64,000 nucleotides of DNA from BACL27 sp964203235 (GCA_964203235.1 CAXNLE010000002.1:1-64000), one strand, 5' to 3'; shown: positions 16,873-26,102, counted from the first letter of the stretch. Notes: generated by a model from the sequence alone, not told the origin. Numbers and translations: made by a program.

Positions 16873-17649
16873 CTAAAAGTTATTGGCGCGACCAGAGCAA
16901 TGGGTTAAGCGACGACGCATCGGGCTGTCGATCTCACCCACCCGCACACCATCGGCGAAATAAATAATCGTCATCACCGAACGCATTGTCGCCGTCTCGT
17001 TGGCTGGCGCACCATGCAGCACCCATCCCGCATGAAAACTCGCGTCGCCCGCACGCATCGGCGCATACGACACAAGATCAAACTTCTCGCGCTCAATCAA
17101 ACGATCAAAATGCATTTGCGAGTCGTCACCAATTTCAGAACCACCAAGATCGCCGCGCTCATGGCTGCCCGACGCAAACACCACCGAACCGATTTCGTTC
17201 GGCACATCAACAAGCGGCATCCACATTGTGATCGTGTTGGTCGTATCAAGCGGCCAATAAACATGGTCTTGATGCCACGGGGTAATGCCACCACCCGGCT
17301 CTTTAAACAAAGCCTGATCGTGATACAAACGCACGCCGTCGACACCCATCAAATCTGCCGCAACTTTGGCGAATCTTTTGGCCATCACAAACTCGCGGGC
17401 TGTTGTGTCAATAGTCCACAAATTCATGGATTGAATAAATGCCTTGCCATAAGTGTCGCGCTCACTCATTGGTCGCTCATCGCCGCGCAACAACTGTGTC
17501 GCACTTTTTATCGCCGGCAAATACTCGCCGACTTCTTGCGCCGATGCAAGACCGCGCACCACCGCGTGCCCGTTGCGCGCAAAACTGTGCCGGCTCGCCG
17601 CATCAATTTCAATCGTGTTGTCAAGCGAGATCATGCGCTGCACAACCAA
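16873..17649 (-). CDS. phytanoyl-CoA dioxygenase (PhyH) family protein
   Basis: A 258-residue Fe(II)/2-oxoglutarate dioxygenase. The HxD iron ligands are in TPWHQDHVYW near residue 140, and the distal His in GWVLHGAPANE near 220, with an Arg a few residues later for 2-oxoglutarate. Family members hydroxylate acyl-CoAs or small secondary metabolites; the substrate here is unknown. Alternative ATG at 17634. It is next to, but probably not co-transcribed with, the dprA-like gene: the two stops/starts lie 23 bp apart on the same strand, so read-through from dprA is possible. Confidence 0.88.
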   Translation of the reverse strand: MVVQRMISLDNTIEIDAASRHSFARNGHAVVRGLASAQEVGEYLPAIKSATQLLRGDERPMSERDTYGKAFIQSMNLWTIDTTAREFVMAKRFAKVAADLMGVDGVRLYHDQALFKEPGGGITPWHQDHVYWPLDTTNTITMWMPLVDVPNEIGSVVFASGSHERGDLGGSEIGDDSQMHFDRLIEREKFDLVSYAPMRAGDASFHAGWVLHGAPANETATMRSVMTIIYFADGVRVGEIDSPMRRRLTHCSGRANNF

Positions 17650-17671
17650 ATGCTACTCAGAGGGTTGGCGA

Positions 17672-18607
17672 CTAAAAAAGAGTCGGTTGCGCAGTCTTCA
17701 AGACAACTTGAGCAGGGATATAACCAGAAACCCAAAACTCATCTCGTGAACTCACGGCGGATGCACCAAGTTTTAATAGCCCACGGTTGCCATCGGTTGC
17801 ACCATCGCCTGCCCATACATCGACTTGGGCAAACTTGCCGGCGAGTGCTTCTTTCGCACCTTCCCAGGTTCCACCTTTTTCAAGATCAGATACAACCACG
17901 AGCGTCGATTCAGATAGCGCATAGACGAATCGATTACGGCCCATCGCCAATCCAACCGAAAATCGAACATCAGGACCATACGGGCTAACCATACAGATTT
18001 TGCCTTCATGAACGAGGTTCCTGATTTCGTTTGTATTCGCGATTGTGCGAAGACCTTCAGTTGGTACACCGACTACTTGGCCATCAACTTCAAGTGCGGC
18101 CGTCATAGCGACTCGATCAATGCCCCTGGCTAAACCGCTAACGACGACATCTCCTTGCCTGATCGCAGCATTTGCCGCAGACTGAGCCACGGCGATTGCT
18201 TCTTCACCAGCGTCGCGCGAGCCGACGATTCCACGTCCAGTCTTTTCTAATAAGTCAGTATTGCCTGCGACCAACAAAAACGCAGACGACTTATTACCTA
18301 AAACATTTGTTACACGCTTTGGAAAATCCTCATCCAAAAACGACAAAACCCTAATTCCTGAATCTTCTAATCGCTTCATTTCAAATACAAATGCGGTTGC
18401 TGCATCGCACAACTTTTTTATTCGTTCAGCCTCGTTGAATTCAATCGCATAGTCGCTAACTAATTCATGTGCAGAAACCTCTAAAACTTGCCCAATTTGT
18501 GGAATCTTGTCGTATAACCCCCAGATCTCACGAGCAGTTAAAGGAGCAGCATCAACATCAACCAGGCGGTTCGTCATCAACAAAACGGCAAGCGAATCAT
18601 TGGTCAT
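17672..18607 (-). CDS. DprA/Smf-like protein (ShosA-like)
   Basis: A 311-residue DprA homolog. An N-terminal helical region precedes the Rossmann fold with GIVGSRDAGEEA near residue 125 and SGLARGIDRVAMTAAL near 160, the DprA/LOG-type nucleic-acid-binding core. DprA loads RecA on ssDNA in transformation, but here it follows a RecQ-phosphoribosyltransferase gene by only 3 bp. DprA paired with a PRTase is the composition of the anti-phage toxin-antitoxin system ShosTA, so a defence role is plausible. It lacks an evident C-terminal winged helix. Confidence 0.88.
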   Translation of the reverse strand: MTNDSLAVLLMTNRLVDVDAAPLTAREIWGLYDKIPQIGQVLEVSAHELVSDYAIEFNEAERIKKLCDAATAFVFEMKRLEDSGIRVLSFLDEDFPKRVTNVLGNKSSAFLLVAGNTDLLEKTGRGIVGSRDAGEEAIAVAQSAANAAIRQGDVVVSGLARGIDRVAMTAALEVDGQVVGVPTEGLRTIANTNEIRNLVHEGKICMVSPYGPDVRFSVGLAMGRNRFVYALSESTLVVVSDLEKGGTWEGAKEALAGKFAQVDVWAGDGATDGNRGLLKLGASAVSSRDEFWVSGYIPAQVVLKTAQPTLF

Positions 18608-18610
18608 GTT

Positions 18611-20680
18611 TCAAGAATCTCCTGACTGGGTTGACGCCAACGCTAGTGGATATACGTTTCCGCTTCCTGATTGCCTCAATAAACGACCCACTTCGGTGAG
18701 CGTCCAACGCGAATCAACTAGATCATCAAGCAGAAAAACTGGCCCGTCTAGCAATGCTCCATTAATTGTGAATGCACCGCTGACATTGGCACCTTGATGG
18801 GCTGAGTTCGCCATAACTTTTTGTGGCTCGGTCAAATTCTTTTTGGCGACAATTTGCAAAAATGGAATACCGAGTTGTTTTGCAATTCGAAGCGCAATGT
18901 TGGGTACTAGGTCGCCACTCCGTGCAGATGGGATACATGTCATCCATTTCGGGCGTTCGACCAACTTCCAGTCTGAAATCATTTCAACGACAGCATTTAC
19001 AATTTCATCCCCAAAATGATGATCGCCCTGCTTGCCTTTTGCGACTTCGTCCCCGTAGCCGCCGTCCTTCCATTTGCTCAAACATCGACCTTCCATAAGT
19101 TGCTCATTAATCGGAATGTTTTTATTGTCCCAATTTCTCTTGCGGGGCTCAATAGTTAGATATCCGCTTTGCAAATACACCTGTGCGACGGCTATTTCTA
19201 TTGTCGTAAAATTTGCGGTGATTTTGACACCTGTGCAGTTGTCACAGATGCCACAAGAAGACAAATCGTTGTCGTTGAGATGACTAACCAAAAAACGCAT
19301 ACGACATTCAGTTGTGTTGCAATATTCAATAACTTCATCTGCCCCACGTGATTTTGATGCCAACGTATGCTCAACCCGATCTTTTGGATACACCCATTTC
19401 TTTAGAGTGCGGGCGTAAGTCTTCGATTTAACTCGGTCTACAACTCCTTCAACATGCAATTGTTTCATAGCATTCTCTATCGCCCCAGATTTGAGGTTGA
19501 CTTGTTTTTCAATTGCGATAGTTGAAAGTGGTCCATCAGTATTCTCGAACACAGACAGAATCTGAGCGATGACTTCTTCTTTTGGAAACGAACCATTTCT
19601 AAAATATGCATGAATGTCTTTATCTTCAGAACCACGCATCATGACACCAAGTGAAGATTGTAAAGCTCGACCAGCACGACCAACCTGCTGGTAGTAACCG
19701 ACGAGCGAATCGGTTGACTGGTAGTGAATCACAAAACTAACGTCTGGTTTGTCATAACCCATTGCTAATGCGGTTGACGCCACGACTGCCTTCACTTCAT
19801 TATTTAGAAGCTGTCGGAGTGACTCGTCTTTCTCTTCTTGCGTGATGTCGTCACCTGACCGATAACGCGAAACTTTATGGCCACGACTCATGAGGTAACC
19901 AGCGACTAGATCAACGTCTCGTTGTGTGAGGCAATAAATGATTCCGGTACCGGGTAGGTTCTCGAGGTTTTTGTCGAGCCAGACAAGTCGAGTCGCACGA
20001 TTTGGTGAATCAAGCACGCTCAATGCGAGCCCATCTCTTTTGAGCGGCCCACGAAGAACAGGTAATCCATCGCCGAGTTGTTGTGATACGTCGGCAATCA
20101 CTTTGTCATTAGCAGTTGCAGTTGTGCCAAGCACCGGAATACCTTTTGGGAGTCGACCAATAACTTGGCCAAGTCTGCGGTAATCGGGCCGAAAGTCGTG
20201 GCCCCAATCTGAGATGCAATGCACCTCGTCGATCACGATTAAGCCTGGCCGACGACCTACGAGAGGCATAACCTTGTCGGAAAATTCTGGGTTAGCTAGA
20301 CGTTCTGGAGAAATCAACAACACATCGACGTCGTCAGCGTCAAGAAGAGACACGAGTTCGCCCACCGCAAGATCATTTACTGAATTTATTGTGTACGCCC
20401 GCAAACCTAACCGCTTCGCTGCATCAATCTGATTATTCATCAACGCAAGCAATGGCGACACAATAAGAGTTGGTCCTAACCCTTGCTTACGCAACAGATG
20501 AGTAGCAACGAAATACACCGCACTCTTTCCCCACCCTGTGCGCTGCACCACAATCACTCGCGCTTTGTCGTTTACTAAAACTTCGATCGCATCACGTTGC
20601 CCGTCGCGAAATTCGGCCATCGGATTTTTTGTCAGGGTTCGCAGAGCCAATAGAAACTCATCTACTTGAATACTTGCCAT
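18611..20680 (-). CDS. RecQ-family helicase fused to a phosphoribosyltransferase domain
   Basis: A 689-residue fusion. The helicase part has Walker A RTGWGKSAVYF near 47, DEVHCISDWGHDFRPDYRRL (DEVH box) near 137, GTTATAND (motif III) and QQVGRAGRA (motif VI). A RecQ zinc module follows with CRMRFL, then CGICDNC near 475. The last 200 residues form a PRTase-like domain with the PRPP-loop region FLLDDLVDSRWTL near 655, where a typical PRTase has DDVxTTGxT. RecQ unwinds DNA 3' to 5'. It is the first gene of a tight operon with the DprA-like gene. Confidence 0.88.
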   Translation of the reverse strand: MASIQVDEFLLALRTLTKNPMAEFRDGQRDAIEVLVNDKARVIVVQRTGWGKSAVYFVATHLLRKQGLGPTLIVSPLLALMNNQIDAAKRLGLRAYTINSVNDLAVGELVSLLDADDVDVLLISPERLANPEFSDKVMPLVGRRPGLIVIDEVHCISDWGHDFRPDYRRLGQVIGRLPKGIPVLGTTATANDKVIADVSQQLGDGLPVLRGPLKRDGLALSVLDSPNRATRLVWLDKNLENLPGTGIIYCLTQRDVDLVAGYLMSRGHKVSRYRSGDDITQEEKDESLRQLLNNEVKAVVASTALAMGYDKPDVSFVIHYQSTDSLVGYYQQVGRAGRALQSSLGVMMRGSEDKDIHAYFRNGSFPKEEVIAQILSVFENTDGPLSTIAIEKQVNLKSGAIENAMKQLHVEGVVDRVKSKTYARTLKKWVYPKDRVEHTLASKSRGADEVIEYCNTTECRMRFLVSHLNDNDLSSCGICDNCTGVKITANFTTIEIAVAQVYLQSGYLTIEPRKRNWDNKNIPINEQLMEGRCLSKWKDGGYGDEVAKGKQGDHHFGDEIVNAVVEMISDWKLVERPKWMTCIPSARSGDLVPNIALRIAKQLGIPFLQIVAKKNLTEPQKVMANSAHQGANVSGAFTINGALLDGPVFLLDDLVDSRWTLTEVGRLLRQSGSGNVYPLALASTQSGDS

Positions 20681-20767
20681 AACAACACCCCTATGAACGA
20701 AGATTTGGTGACGCGGATAGCGCGACGATTGAAGTGATAGTAACCCGAGGGTGTTTGCGGTGAACGC

Positions 20768-20815
20768 AACACCACTCGCGGGCTGCGCTTGGGTGACGCC
20801 GCGGCGGGCCGGGCT
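20768..20815 (+). repeat. GC-rich dispersed repeat
   Basis: CCACTCGCGGGCTGCGCTTG, GGTGACGCCGCGGCGGG matches the tract at about 13911-13960 with a few substitutions. Here it lies at the 5' side of the DUF3237 frame, there it is non-coding. Confidence 0.65.
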
Positions 20816-20942
20816 CAGCCGGACCGACGGGCTGAGGGCTGAGTTACTCGCTAGTCGAAGTTATTTGAGCCCGTCGCACTTGTTGGGCGACTATTGTTTG
20901 GTGATCGACGGCGTCACAATACCCACTGCAACCTTGCGCCCA

Positions 20943-21344
20943 ATGGGCGTGATGCGCGTCAAGTTGGGCGAACTCGCCGATGTCGGCGTCGGGCCAAAGG
21001 GCAACCGCATGATCCGCAATGTGTTGTCGATCGAACTTAAGTCAGAAAAACTCAACGCAACGCTGGCCAATGTTGGCGCCGCTGATTGGCTCAACGTCAA
21101 CGAAGACGTCTCAGCACTTGACGTACGCCTGACACTTAAGACCGACGACGGCGAATTCATTCACGTCGAATATCAAGGACGCAGTGACCCGACCACTGGC
21201 CTCATCGCCACGGCACCAACATTTCAAACCGGCAGCGAAAAGTACAAATGGTTGAACAAGGTGCAAGCCGTCGCCGCCGGCAACGTCAATGTGGCCACGG
21301 GCAATCTCGTTTATCACTTATACGAAGTCAAGGTCGCTATCTAA
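20943..21344 (+). CDS. DUF3237 domain protein
   Basis: From ATG 20943 the protein has 133 residues and covers the DUF3237 fold: KLGELADVGVGPKGNRMI, ANVGAADWLNV, SALDVRLTLKTDDGEFIHVE (the most conserved block), then YKWLNKVQAVAAGNV. Function of the family is unknown; it is a small beta-barrel protein. The frame is open back to a GTG at 20751, but the extra residues fall on a dispersed GC-rich repeat (20768-20815), so I doubt they are native. A GTG at 20901 is another option. Downstream lies the core motif TTTTAGCGGATCAACCTGCG (21363) and a hairpin. Confidence 0.75.
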   Translation: MGVMRVKLGELADVGVGPKGNRMIRNVLSIELKSEKLNATLANVGAADWLNVNEDVSALDVRLTLKTDDGEFIHVEYQGRSDPTTGLIATAPTFQTGSEKYKWLNKVQAVAAGNVNVATGNLVYHLYEVKVAI

Positions 21345-21393
21345 TTTCAGACTCACCAAGTCTTTTAGCGGATCAACCTGCGCCGCAAACCTC

Positions 21394-21425
21394 ACCACCC
21401 GCGCACCCGATTTTTTGCGGGTGGT
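21394..21425. terminator. hairpin terminator with core repeat motif
   Basis: A 9-bp inverted repeat ACCACCCGC/GCGGGTGGT with a 14-base loop including six Ts. Just upstream, AGCGGATCAACCTGCGCC (about 21367-21384) is the same core motif found after the direct repeats at 30-43 kb. It separates the convergent DUF3237 and M14 peptidase genes. Confidence 0.6.
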
Positions 21426-21439
21426 TGCAACATTGGTGA

Positions 21440-22261
21440 CTAGTTGCGCGGCATGGCATCTCGCAATATCAATGCGATGTTCAGCACCGCATCGGCGTGC
21501 ACTTTTGCTTCGACGATATTAAGTGTCTTACCCAACTCGACCACAAACGCAATGCTGTTGGGCAGAGTATTTTTCTGCCACGTGGCAGCAACCCCGGTAT
21601 AACGCCCGCCCGTAATTCGCTTAATCGGTATGCCCGTTGAGCGCGAATATGCGTTACGCAATTTGCCCTCAAGTCCCTGACCCGGCGAAATAATATTCAG
21701 ATCTTGGTGATACCAAATACCTAACGCAGGTTTGACCTCGCGCATAAATGCGACCATTGCTTTTGTTTCTTGTTCAGATGCACGACCCGGGCCCGCGTAC
21801 TGCCAGTAACCGGGCTTGCCCATTTTCGCCCAGTTATACGGAAAGTTGCGATTGAGATCGACTCTGTTGACATTGCCTCGTCGGTCAAGAGCGGTGCCGT
21901 CTGGGTTCATTGTTGGCACAACCCACAGGTTTATTCCCTTTGGGATATCCATGGTGACTAGTTGATCGGTAATTAACAATCCGGCATCTTCATCGCCATG
22001 AATAACCCCGACGACGACAACAGTGACACCTTTCGGGTCACCCATCCGAAATGCCTCGAGAGCACGACCCTCAACAGATGATCCAATGATTCTTCGCTCA
22101 GAAATTATTTGTGATCGCGCACCAACCAAATCTTTTGAAGGCACCAAACACAATAAAACAATGGCGAGAAGAATTAGCTTTATTTTACGCCGGTGCAAAA
22201 CAAACCAGCTCAGGCGACTTTTAGGCTCTGCGAAAACTTGCACTGCCCCATCATAATTCAC
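21440..22261 (-). CDS. M14 family zinc carboxypeptidase
   Basis: A 273-residue peptidase. One N-terminal hydrophobic segment (IKLILLAIVLLCLVP, about 29-43) anchors or exports it. Zinc ligands are His and Glu of GVIHGDEDAG near residue 90 and a later His in GIWYHQDLN near 190; NPDGT and VDLNRNFPYN are the substrate-carboxylate motifs; the catalytic Glu is in AFVVELGKTL near 245. This arrangement resembles gamma-D-glutamyl-L-diamino acid peptidases that trim cell-wall peptides. No operon partner. Confidence 0.88.
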   Translation of the reverse strand: MNYDGAVQVFAEPKSRLSWFVLHRRKIKLILLAIVLLCLVPSKDLVGARSQIISERRIIGSSVEGRALEAFRMGDPKGVTVVVVGVIHGDEDAGLLITDQLVTMDIPKGINLWVVPTMNPDGTALDRRGNVNRVDLNRNFPYNWAKMGKPGYWQYAGPGRASEQETKAMVAFMREVKPALGIWYHQDLNIISPGQGLEGKLRNAYSRSTGIPIKRITGGRYTGVAATWQKNTLPNSIAFVVELGKTLNIVEAKVHADAVLNIALILRDAMPRN

Positions 22262-22364
22262 CTGTAATCTCTCGACATCTTGAGCAACGGATACGGATGC
22301 ATTCTGAACGTTTCAAGCAACGCGACCCCGTCAGTCGGTTCACCTCGTCTAAAATGATCTGAGT

Positions 22365-23330
22365 ATGAAGTTAAAAATGAATTTGAAAAAATATCTTGGA
22401 CTGTTCATTGTGTTAGTAGTCATTGGTGGCACAATTTCGCTTTTCACATTGCGAGATCGCACGAGTACCAACAACACGAGTGCCGACAACACCGGCAACA
22501 ACACCAGCAACAACGCTGCGTCAACTACTCTCACTCCGGCACAATCCATCACACATGGACATGGTTTAGCCGTTGATGTGCTTGATCCAAACAAGCTGTA
22601 TATCGCCACACACCATGGTCTTCTCGTTTTGATACAAGACAAAGACCTTTACCAAGTGGGTACAAGCGGCGATGACTTTATGGGATTCTCGGCACACCCC
22701 ACTGATGCGAACATGTTCTTTTCGAGCGGTCATCCAAGAACTGGCGGCAATATCGGCTTTCAAAAATCCGAGGATGGCGGATTTACGTGGGTCAAAGTAT
22801 CAGACGGTGAAAACGGTCCGGTTGATTTTCACGCAATGACAATCAGCCCGGTAAATCCAAGCCTCATGTTTGGATGGTTTGAAGAGAGTCTGCAGCGCAG
22901 CACTGACCAAGGTGCAAATTGGCAAATTGTGAGTTCTGAAATATCACCAATAAATATCGTGGCTGACTCTCAAGACGAAAATGTGGTGTATGCGTCTTCG
23001 TCGCAAGAACAAGGGGTGATGGTCAGCCGAGACAAAGGCGTAAGTTGGTCTCCCCTCTCTCCAGAATTATCAGGTGGTGCTGTTTCGGTTATTGCAGTTC
23101 ATCTCAAAGACTCAAACATTCTCTTTGCATTCAGCGAAAAATTGGGAGGTCTAGGAAAGAGCATCGATGCTGGCAAGACTTGGACGAAAATAAACGAAAG
23201 TTTCAATCAAGAATTAATGCTGCATATTGCTTTAAGCAAGATTGATCCGAATATTGTCTACGCACTTACTGCTGAAAACAAAGTTTATAAAAGCACCGAC
23301 ACGGGTGAAACTTGGATGCTGATTCGCTAA
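22365..23330 (+). CDS. secreted BNR/sialidase-like beta-propeller protein (F510_1955-type)
   Basis: A 321-residue protein with an N-terminal hydrophobic anchor (LGLFIVLVVIGGTISLF), an Asn/Thr-rich linker and a beta-propeller with repeated Asp-box motifs (SEDGGFTWVKV, STDQGANWQIV, SIDAGKTWTKI, STDTGETWMLI). HGLAVDVLDPNKLYIATHHG near residue 65 is typical of the F510_1955 family. Despite a glycosyl-hydrolase name, catalysis is not established. It is exported, probably membrane-tethered. Monocistronic, divergent from the M14 gene. Confidence 0.8.
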   Translation: MKLKMNLKKYLGLFIVLVVIGGTISLFTLRDRTSTNNTSADNTGNNTSNNAASTTLTPAQSITHGHGLAVDVLDPNKLYIATHHGLLVLIQDKDLYQVGTSGDDFMGFSAHPTDANMFFSSGHPRTGGNIGFQKSEDGGFTWVKVSDGENGPVDFHAMTISPVNPSLMFGWFEESLQRSTDQGANWQIVSSEISPINIVADSQDENVVYASSSQEQGVMVSRDKGVSWSPLSPELSGGAVSVIAVHLKDSNILFAFSEKLGGLGKSIDAGKTWTKINESFNQELMLHIALSKIDPNIVYALTAENKVYKSTDTGETWMLIR

Positions 23331-23364
23331 TACAGTTTCGCCCCAAGCCTCTTCGGGGGTTGCC

Positions 23365-23757
23365 TTAGTTTCTGAGAGTTTCGAGTAGCGCGCTGCCGTC
23401 AATGTCGACACTCAGCCACAAAGGTTGATCGTCATGTGCATTTTCTACATCTGTTGTTGCAAATATCAGAGCGCCCGCTTCTGCAACATCTTTGAGAAAC
23501 TCTCGGTGTTGCACATAACTAAAAGCCACCGCAAACATTGCCCGCACCGGGCTCGTCATTTGCACACCAAGCACGACAGCGTCATCTTGGCGAATCGCAT
23601 GGGTGCTGACGTCGCCTACTCCTTCTATGGCATGAACTCGGGCAAGGTCTGCAACCGCGGGCGACTGCGACACATCGATGGTGACAGTCGGCATCCATTT
23701 ATTTTCGTCAACTAGGGTGCGCCCGATTTCTTGGGCGACGAACAATGGCACGCTCAC
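23365..23757 (-). CDS. uncharacterised protein, 130 aa
   Basis: An intact minus-strand frame, MSVPLFVAQEIGRTLVDENK at the N-terminus and ending SVDIDGSALLETLRN. It has a mixed alpha/beta pattern, no signal peptide, no transmembrane segment and no motif I recognise. It converges on the BNR gene across a weak hairpin (about 23346-23364) and is divergent from the membrane protein at 23810 with 52 bp between. Confidence 0.6.
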   Translation of the reverse strand: MSVPLFVAQEIGRTLVDENKWMPTVTIDVSQSPAVADLARVHAIEGVGDVSTHAIRQDDAVVLGVQMTSPVRAMFAVAFSYVQHREFLKDVAEAGALIFATTDVENAHDDQPLWLSVDIDGSALLETLRN

Positions 23758-23809
23758 GAGATCACTTTCACAGAGTCATGATATTTCAATATGCGATTAG
23801 CCTGACGTC

Positions 23810-24325
23810 ATGAAAGCCCTGCAACGCAACGCGCGCCCGCTGATTATCGCTCATTTTGCTTCGACAATGTTTATGGTCGGGCTGATCTGGACAATTCACT
23901 ATGTTCACTACCCCTTGTTCGCCAATGTCGGCGAAACAACATATGTCGCCTTTCAAAACGAACACGTCGAACGAATCGGCAGGCTGCTTCTCATACCTTG
24001 GCTCACCGAAGGTTTCACACTGATCGGCGTTCTCGCATTGGCATTTCTTGGCGGATTAAAAACTTTGCGGGTGCCGGCAATTCTCAATGGTGCAGCAATG
24101 GCTGTGGTCCTCGTGATTAGCGGTTTTTGGTCGGCACCAGCACACGGCAAACTTGCCAACGGTTTTGATAAATCAGTGCATCAACAATTGATGACAGCAA
24201 ACCTCATTCGCAGCCTCGCTTGGTCTATCTGCGGTGTTTGTGCAATATGGATTGTGCTATCAACGTGGGCTGCGGATCGCGATAATCACCAAACCAACGA
24301 TCAAACAACTCAGCAAAGTATTTGA
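23810..24325 (+). CDS. four-helix membrane protein, uncharacterised
   Basis: A 171-residue membrane protein with four hydrophobic segments (about 14-30, 65-82, 92-108 and 138-156) and conserved-looking His residues facing the first helix pair (IHYVHYPLF, EHVERIG). The VHYP and H-x3-I pattern is seen in small DUF-type membrane families of unknown role. The tail is polar and Gln-rich. Stands alone. Confidence 0.65.
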   Translation: MKALQRNARPLIIAHFASTMFMVGLIWTIHYVHYPLFANVGETTYVAFQNEHVERIGRLLLIPWLTEGFTLIGVLALAFLGGLKTLRVPAILNGAAMAVVLVISGFWSAPAHGKLANGFDKSVHQQLMTANLIRSLAWSICGVCAIWIVLSTWAADRDNHQTNDQTTQQSI

Positions 24326-24354
24326 CATCTCGACGCCAGCAACCGCAACGTCAA

Positions 24355-24723
24355 CTAAGCGTGCGTACCGCCGGTGTGGGCAAATGTTTTGCAGGTGATC
24401 TGCCAGCGGCCTTCAAGAATTGCTAACTGAAAATAGTCGGTGAACGAAAGCGTCCCCCAGAATCCTTCTTCTTTCACTGTTGCTGTAGCGGCAGCGCCAA
24501 CAATCTGAATATCAACAATCTTCGCACTTGAAGGTTTGCCTGGTGCGCCGACCATGTATGTAACGAAACCTTCTTTATCCAGGTCATAATCAACACCGTC
24601 GACCGAACCGAACCAACGTGCATTCTTATGAAAGGCCTCGTTTAGTTGATCAGCGTTTCCATTGCCCGCACCATCAATGTAGAGATTTATCACTCTGGTT
24701 ACTTCTGCTGTGTCTTGGCTCAT
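24355..24723 (-). CDS. nuclear transport factor 2-like protein (lumazine-binding/SnoaL-type)
   Basis: A 122-residue NTF2-like protein: N-terminal helix (EVTRVINLYIDGAGNGNADQ), FHKNARWFGSV and the beta-sheet end FTDYFQLAILEGRWQITCKTF. This matches the putative lumazine-binding/SnoaL-like group that often acts as small-molecule binding or isomerase domains. Single domain, cytoplasmic; GGGAGAATGCA precedes ATG as a Shine-Dalgarno. No neighbour indicates a pathway. Confidence 0.75.
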   Translation of the reverse strand: MSQDTAEVTRVINLYIDGAGNGNADQLNEAFHKNARWFGSVDGVDYDLDKEGFVTYMVGAPGKPSSAKIVDIQIVGAAATATVKEEGFWGTLSFTDYFQLAILEGRWQITCKTFAHTGGTHA

Positions 24724-24801
24724 TGCATTCTCCCGTTCGCTCGAAGCGATCCACGAAGATGTGAAGGGCTAAAGCGACCTTACAAACAAATTTCGCGCAA
24801 A

Positions 24802-25560
24802 TCAAGACTTAATAAATGTGGGCAGATAGTCGAGAGTTTGCCACCCGCACTTGTCATACAAGGCTTTGCCGGCAGGGCTCGAAGTTAAGAGTAATTTCTC
24901 GGCGCCCAGACCTTTATAACTTTTCATAACATGGCGAAGTAGTTGCTCGCCATATCCATGCTTCTGGTGCGCTATCGGCGTGGCCATGTTCCAGATTCCA
25001 ATATCCCCTTCAGATTTGACGGCCATAACAGCTGAGACTATTTCGTCATCTTTGAACAATCCATAGGTAGCAGCGAGTGGATTAGCAAAGAGAATTCTTC
25101 CCATGAGTTCGATGACATCATCGCCGAACCCAAACGACTCTTTATAGATCCGCTTCAAAACATCAAGACTCGATACATCAAGATGCTTAACCGACAAGCC
25201 ATCACGCAACGCAAAATTATCCTGCGAGTCATCTGTTACCCAGATCATGAAAGGCGTTGTATTGCGCAAGGTGTACCCCGCATCTTGCAGTGCCTTAGTG
25301 TGCTCGAGCCCGCCACCAACGAGATTGATAAGAACAGGGGCCTTGTGTTTCTCAAGAATTGCATTTACCTCGACCATCGCTTCAGGGCGGGCCGAGTGAA
25401 TAACAACTCGATTAAATAGTGGAGAAGGCCACTCGGTGAGACGAATCTGCCATCCGTCGCCATCTTCTATGACTCGATTTTCTAACGCGCTGAAGAGTAT
25501 TTGAAACCCATCAATGAACTGTTTGTAGAAGTCAATTCGAGCTTCTTGCGATGCAATCAC
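24802..25560 (-). CDS. GNAT family N-acetyltransferase (FR47-like)
   Basis: A 252-residue protein with the acetyltransferase domain in the C-terminal half: GLFKDDEIVSAVMAV (beta strands), MATPIAHQKHGYGEQLLRHV (motif A, the Q/R-x-x-G-x-G/A CoA loop, here QKHGYG) and SPAGKALYDKCGWQTLDYL (motif B). The N-terminal half is a second degenerate GNAT-like or family-specific domain. The acceptor is unknown. It is divergent from the TspO gene, whose frame it slightly overlaps upstream of the chosen TspO start. Confidence 0.85.
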   Translation of the reverse strand: MIASQEARIDFYKQFIDGFQILFSALENRVIEDGDGWQIRLTEWPSPLFNRVVIHSARPEAMVEVNAILEKHKAPVLINLVGGGLEHTKALQDAGYTLRNTTPFMIWVTDDSQDNFALRDGLSVKHLDVSSLDVLKRIYKESFGFGDDVIELMGRILFANPLAATYGLFKDDEIVSAVMAVKSEGDIGIWNMATPIAHQKHGYGEQLLRHVMKSYKGLGAEKLLLTSSPAGKALYDKCGWQTLDYLPTFIKS

Positions 25561-25640
25561 ACTCGCACAGTATCGCGAATGCCCAACTTACTGGTAACTC
25601 AGATCGCCAATCCCCCGGCTGCAGCAAGCCATACTTGAGT

Positions 25641-26102
25641 ATGAGCCGCAACATCGTTGGCATCCTTGGCACCGCAATTGTCGCCGCATACATCATCGGT
25701 TCTGGTCGCTTGGTCGCCACAGATTCACAGTGGTATCGCTCGCTCACAAAACCTGCATGGCAACCACCCGGCATCGTCATCGGGCTCATCTGGCCCTACA
25801 ACTTTGCATTGCTGATCATCGCAACCTGGGTTGTTGCCAACCGCCTCTCAAGCACTCACCAACTGGTCTGGTTGATTTGTCTCGCACTAAGTGTGGTGGC
25901 CGCGCTCTCGTGGGCATGGTTGTTTTTTAATCAGCACTCACTGATCGCATCAGCTGTTGCACTCGTGCTCGCCTCTGCGTTCACCACGCCGCTTCTCGTT
26001 ATCTCGTTTCGCGTGTCTCTCACACTCGGATTAGCGTTCGTGCCGTATCAAATCTGGTTAGCAGTAGCCACTTCTATCGCATTTCACTATGCCGTACAAT
26101 AA
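25641..26102 (+). CDS. TspO/MBR family protein
   Basis: A 153-residue, five-helix membrane protein. The conserved WYRSLTKPAWQPPG, GLIWPYNFALL and ALSWAWLFF blocks identify the tryptophan-rich sensory protein/translocator family, which binds tetrapyrroles. I chose ATG at 25641; the frame is open to 25551 but that would overlap the divergent GNAT start. About 40 bp of its 3' end reappear, with about 80 percent identity, at 27435-27474, immediately after the next gene. Confidence 0.9.
   Translation: MSRNIVGILGTAIVAAYIIGSGRLVATDSQWYRSLTKPAWQPPGIVIGLIWPYNFALLIIATWVVANRLSSTHQLVWLICLALSVVAALSWAWLFFNQHSLIASAVALVLASAFTTPLLVISFRVSLTLGLAFVPYQIWLAVATSIAFHYAVQ

Noticed and set aside
17014..17988. A 324-residue plus-strand open frame
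   Set aside because: It is antisense to the PhyH and dprA genes, has a His/Arg/Gln-rich composition and no protein-like pattern.
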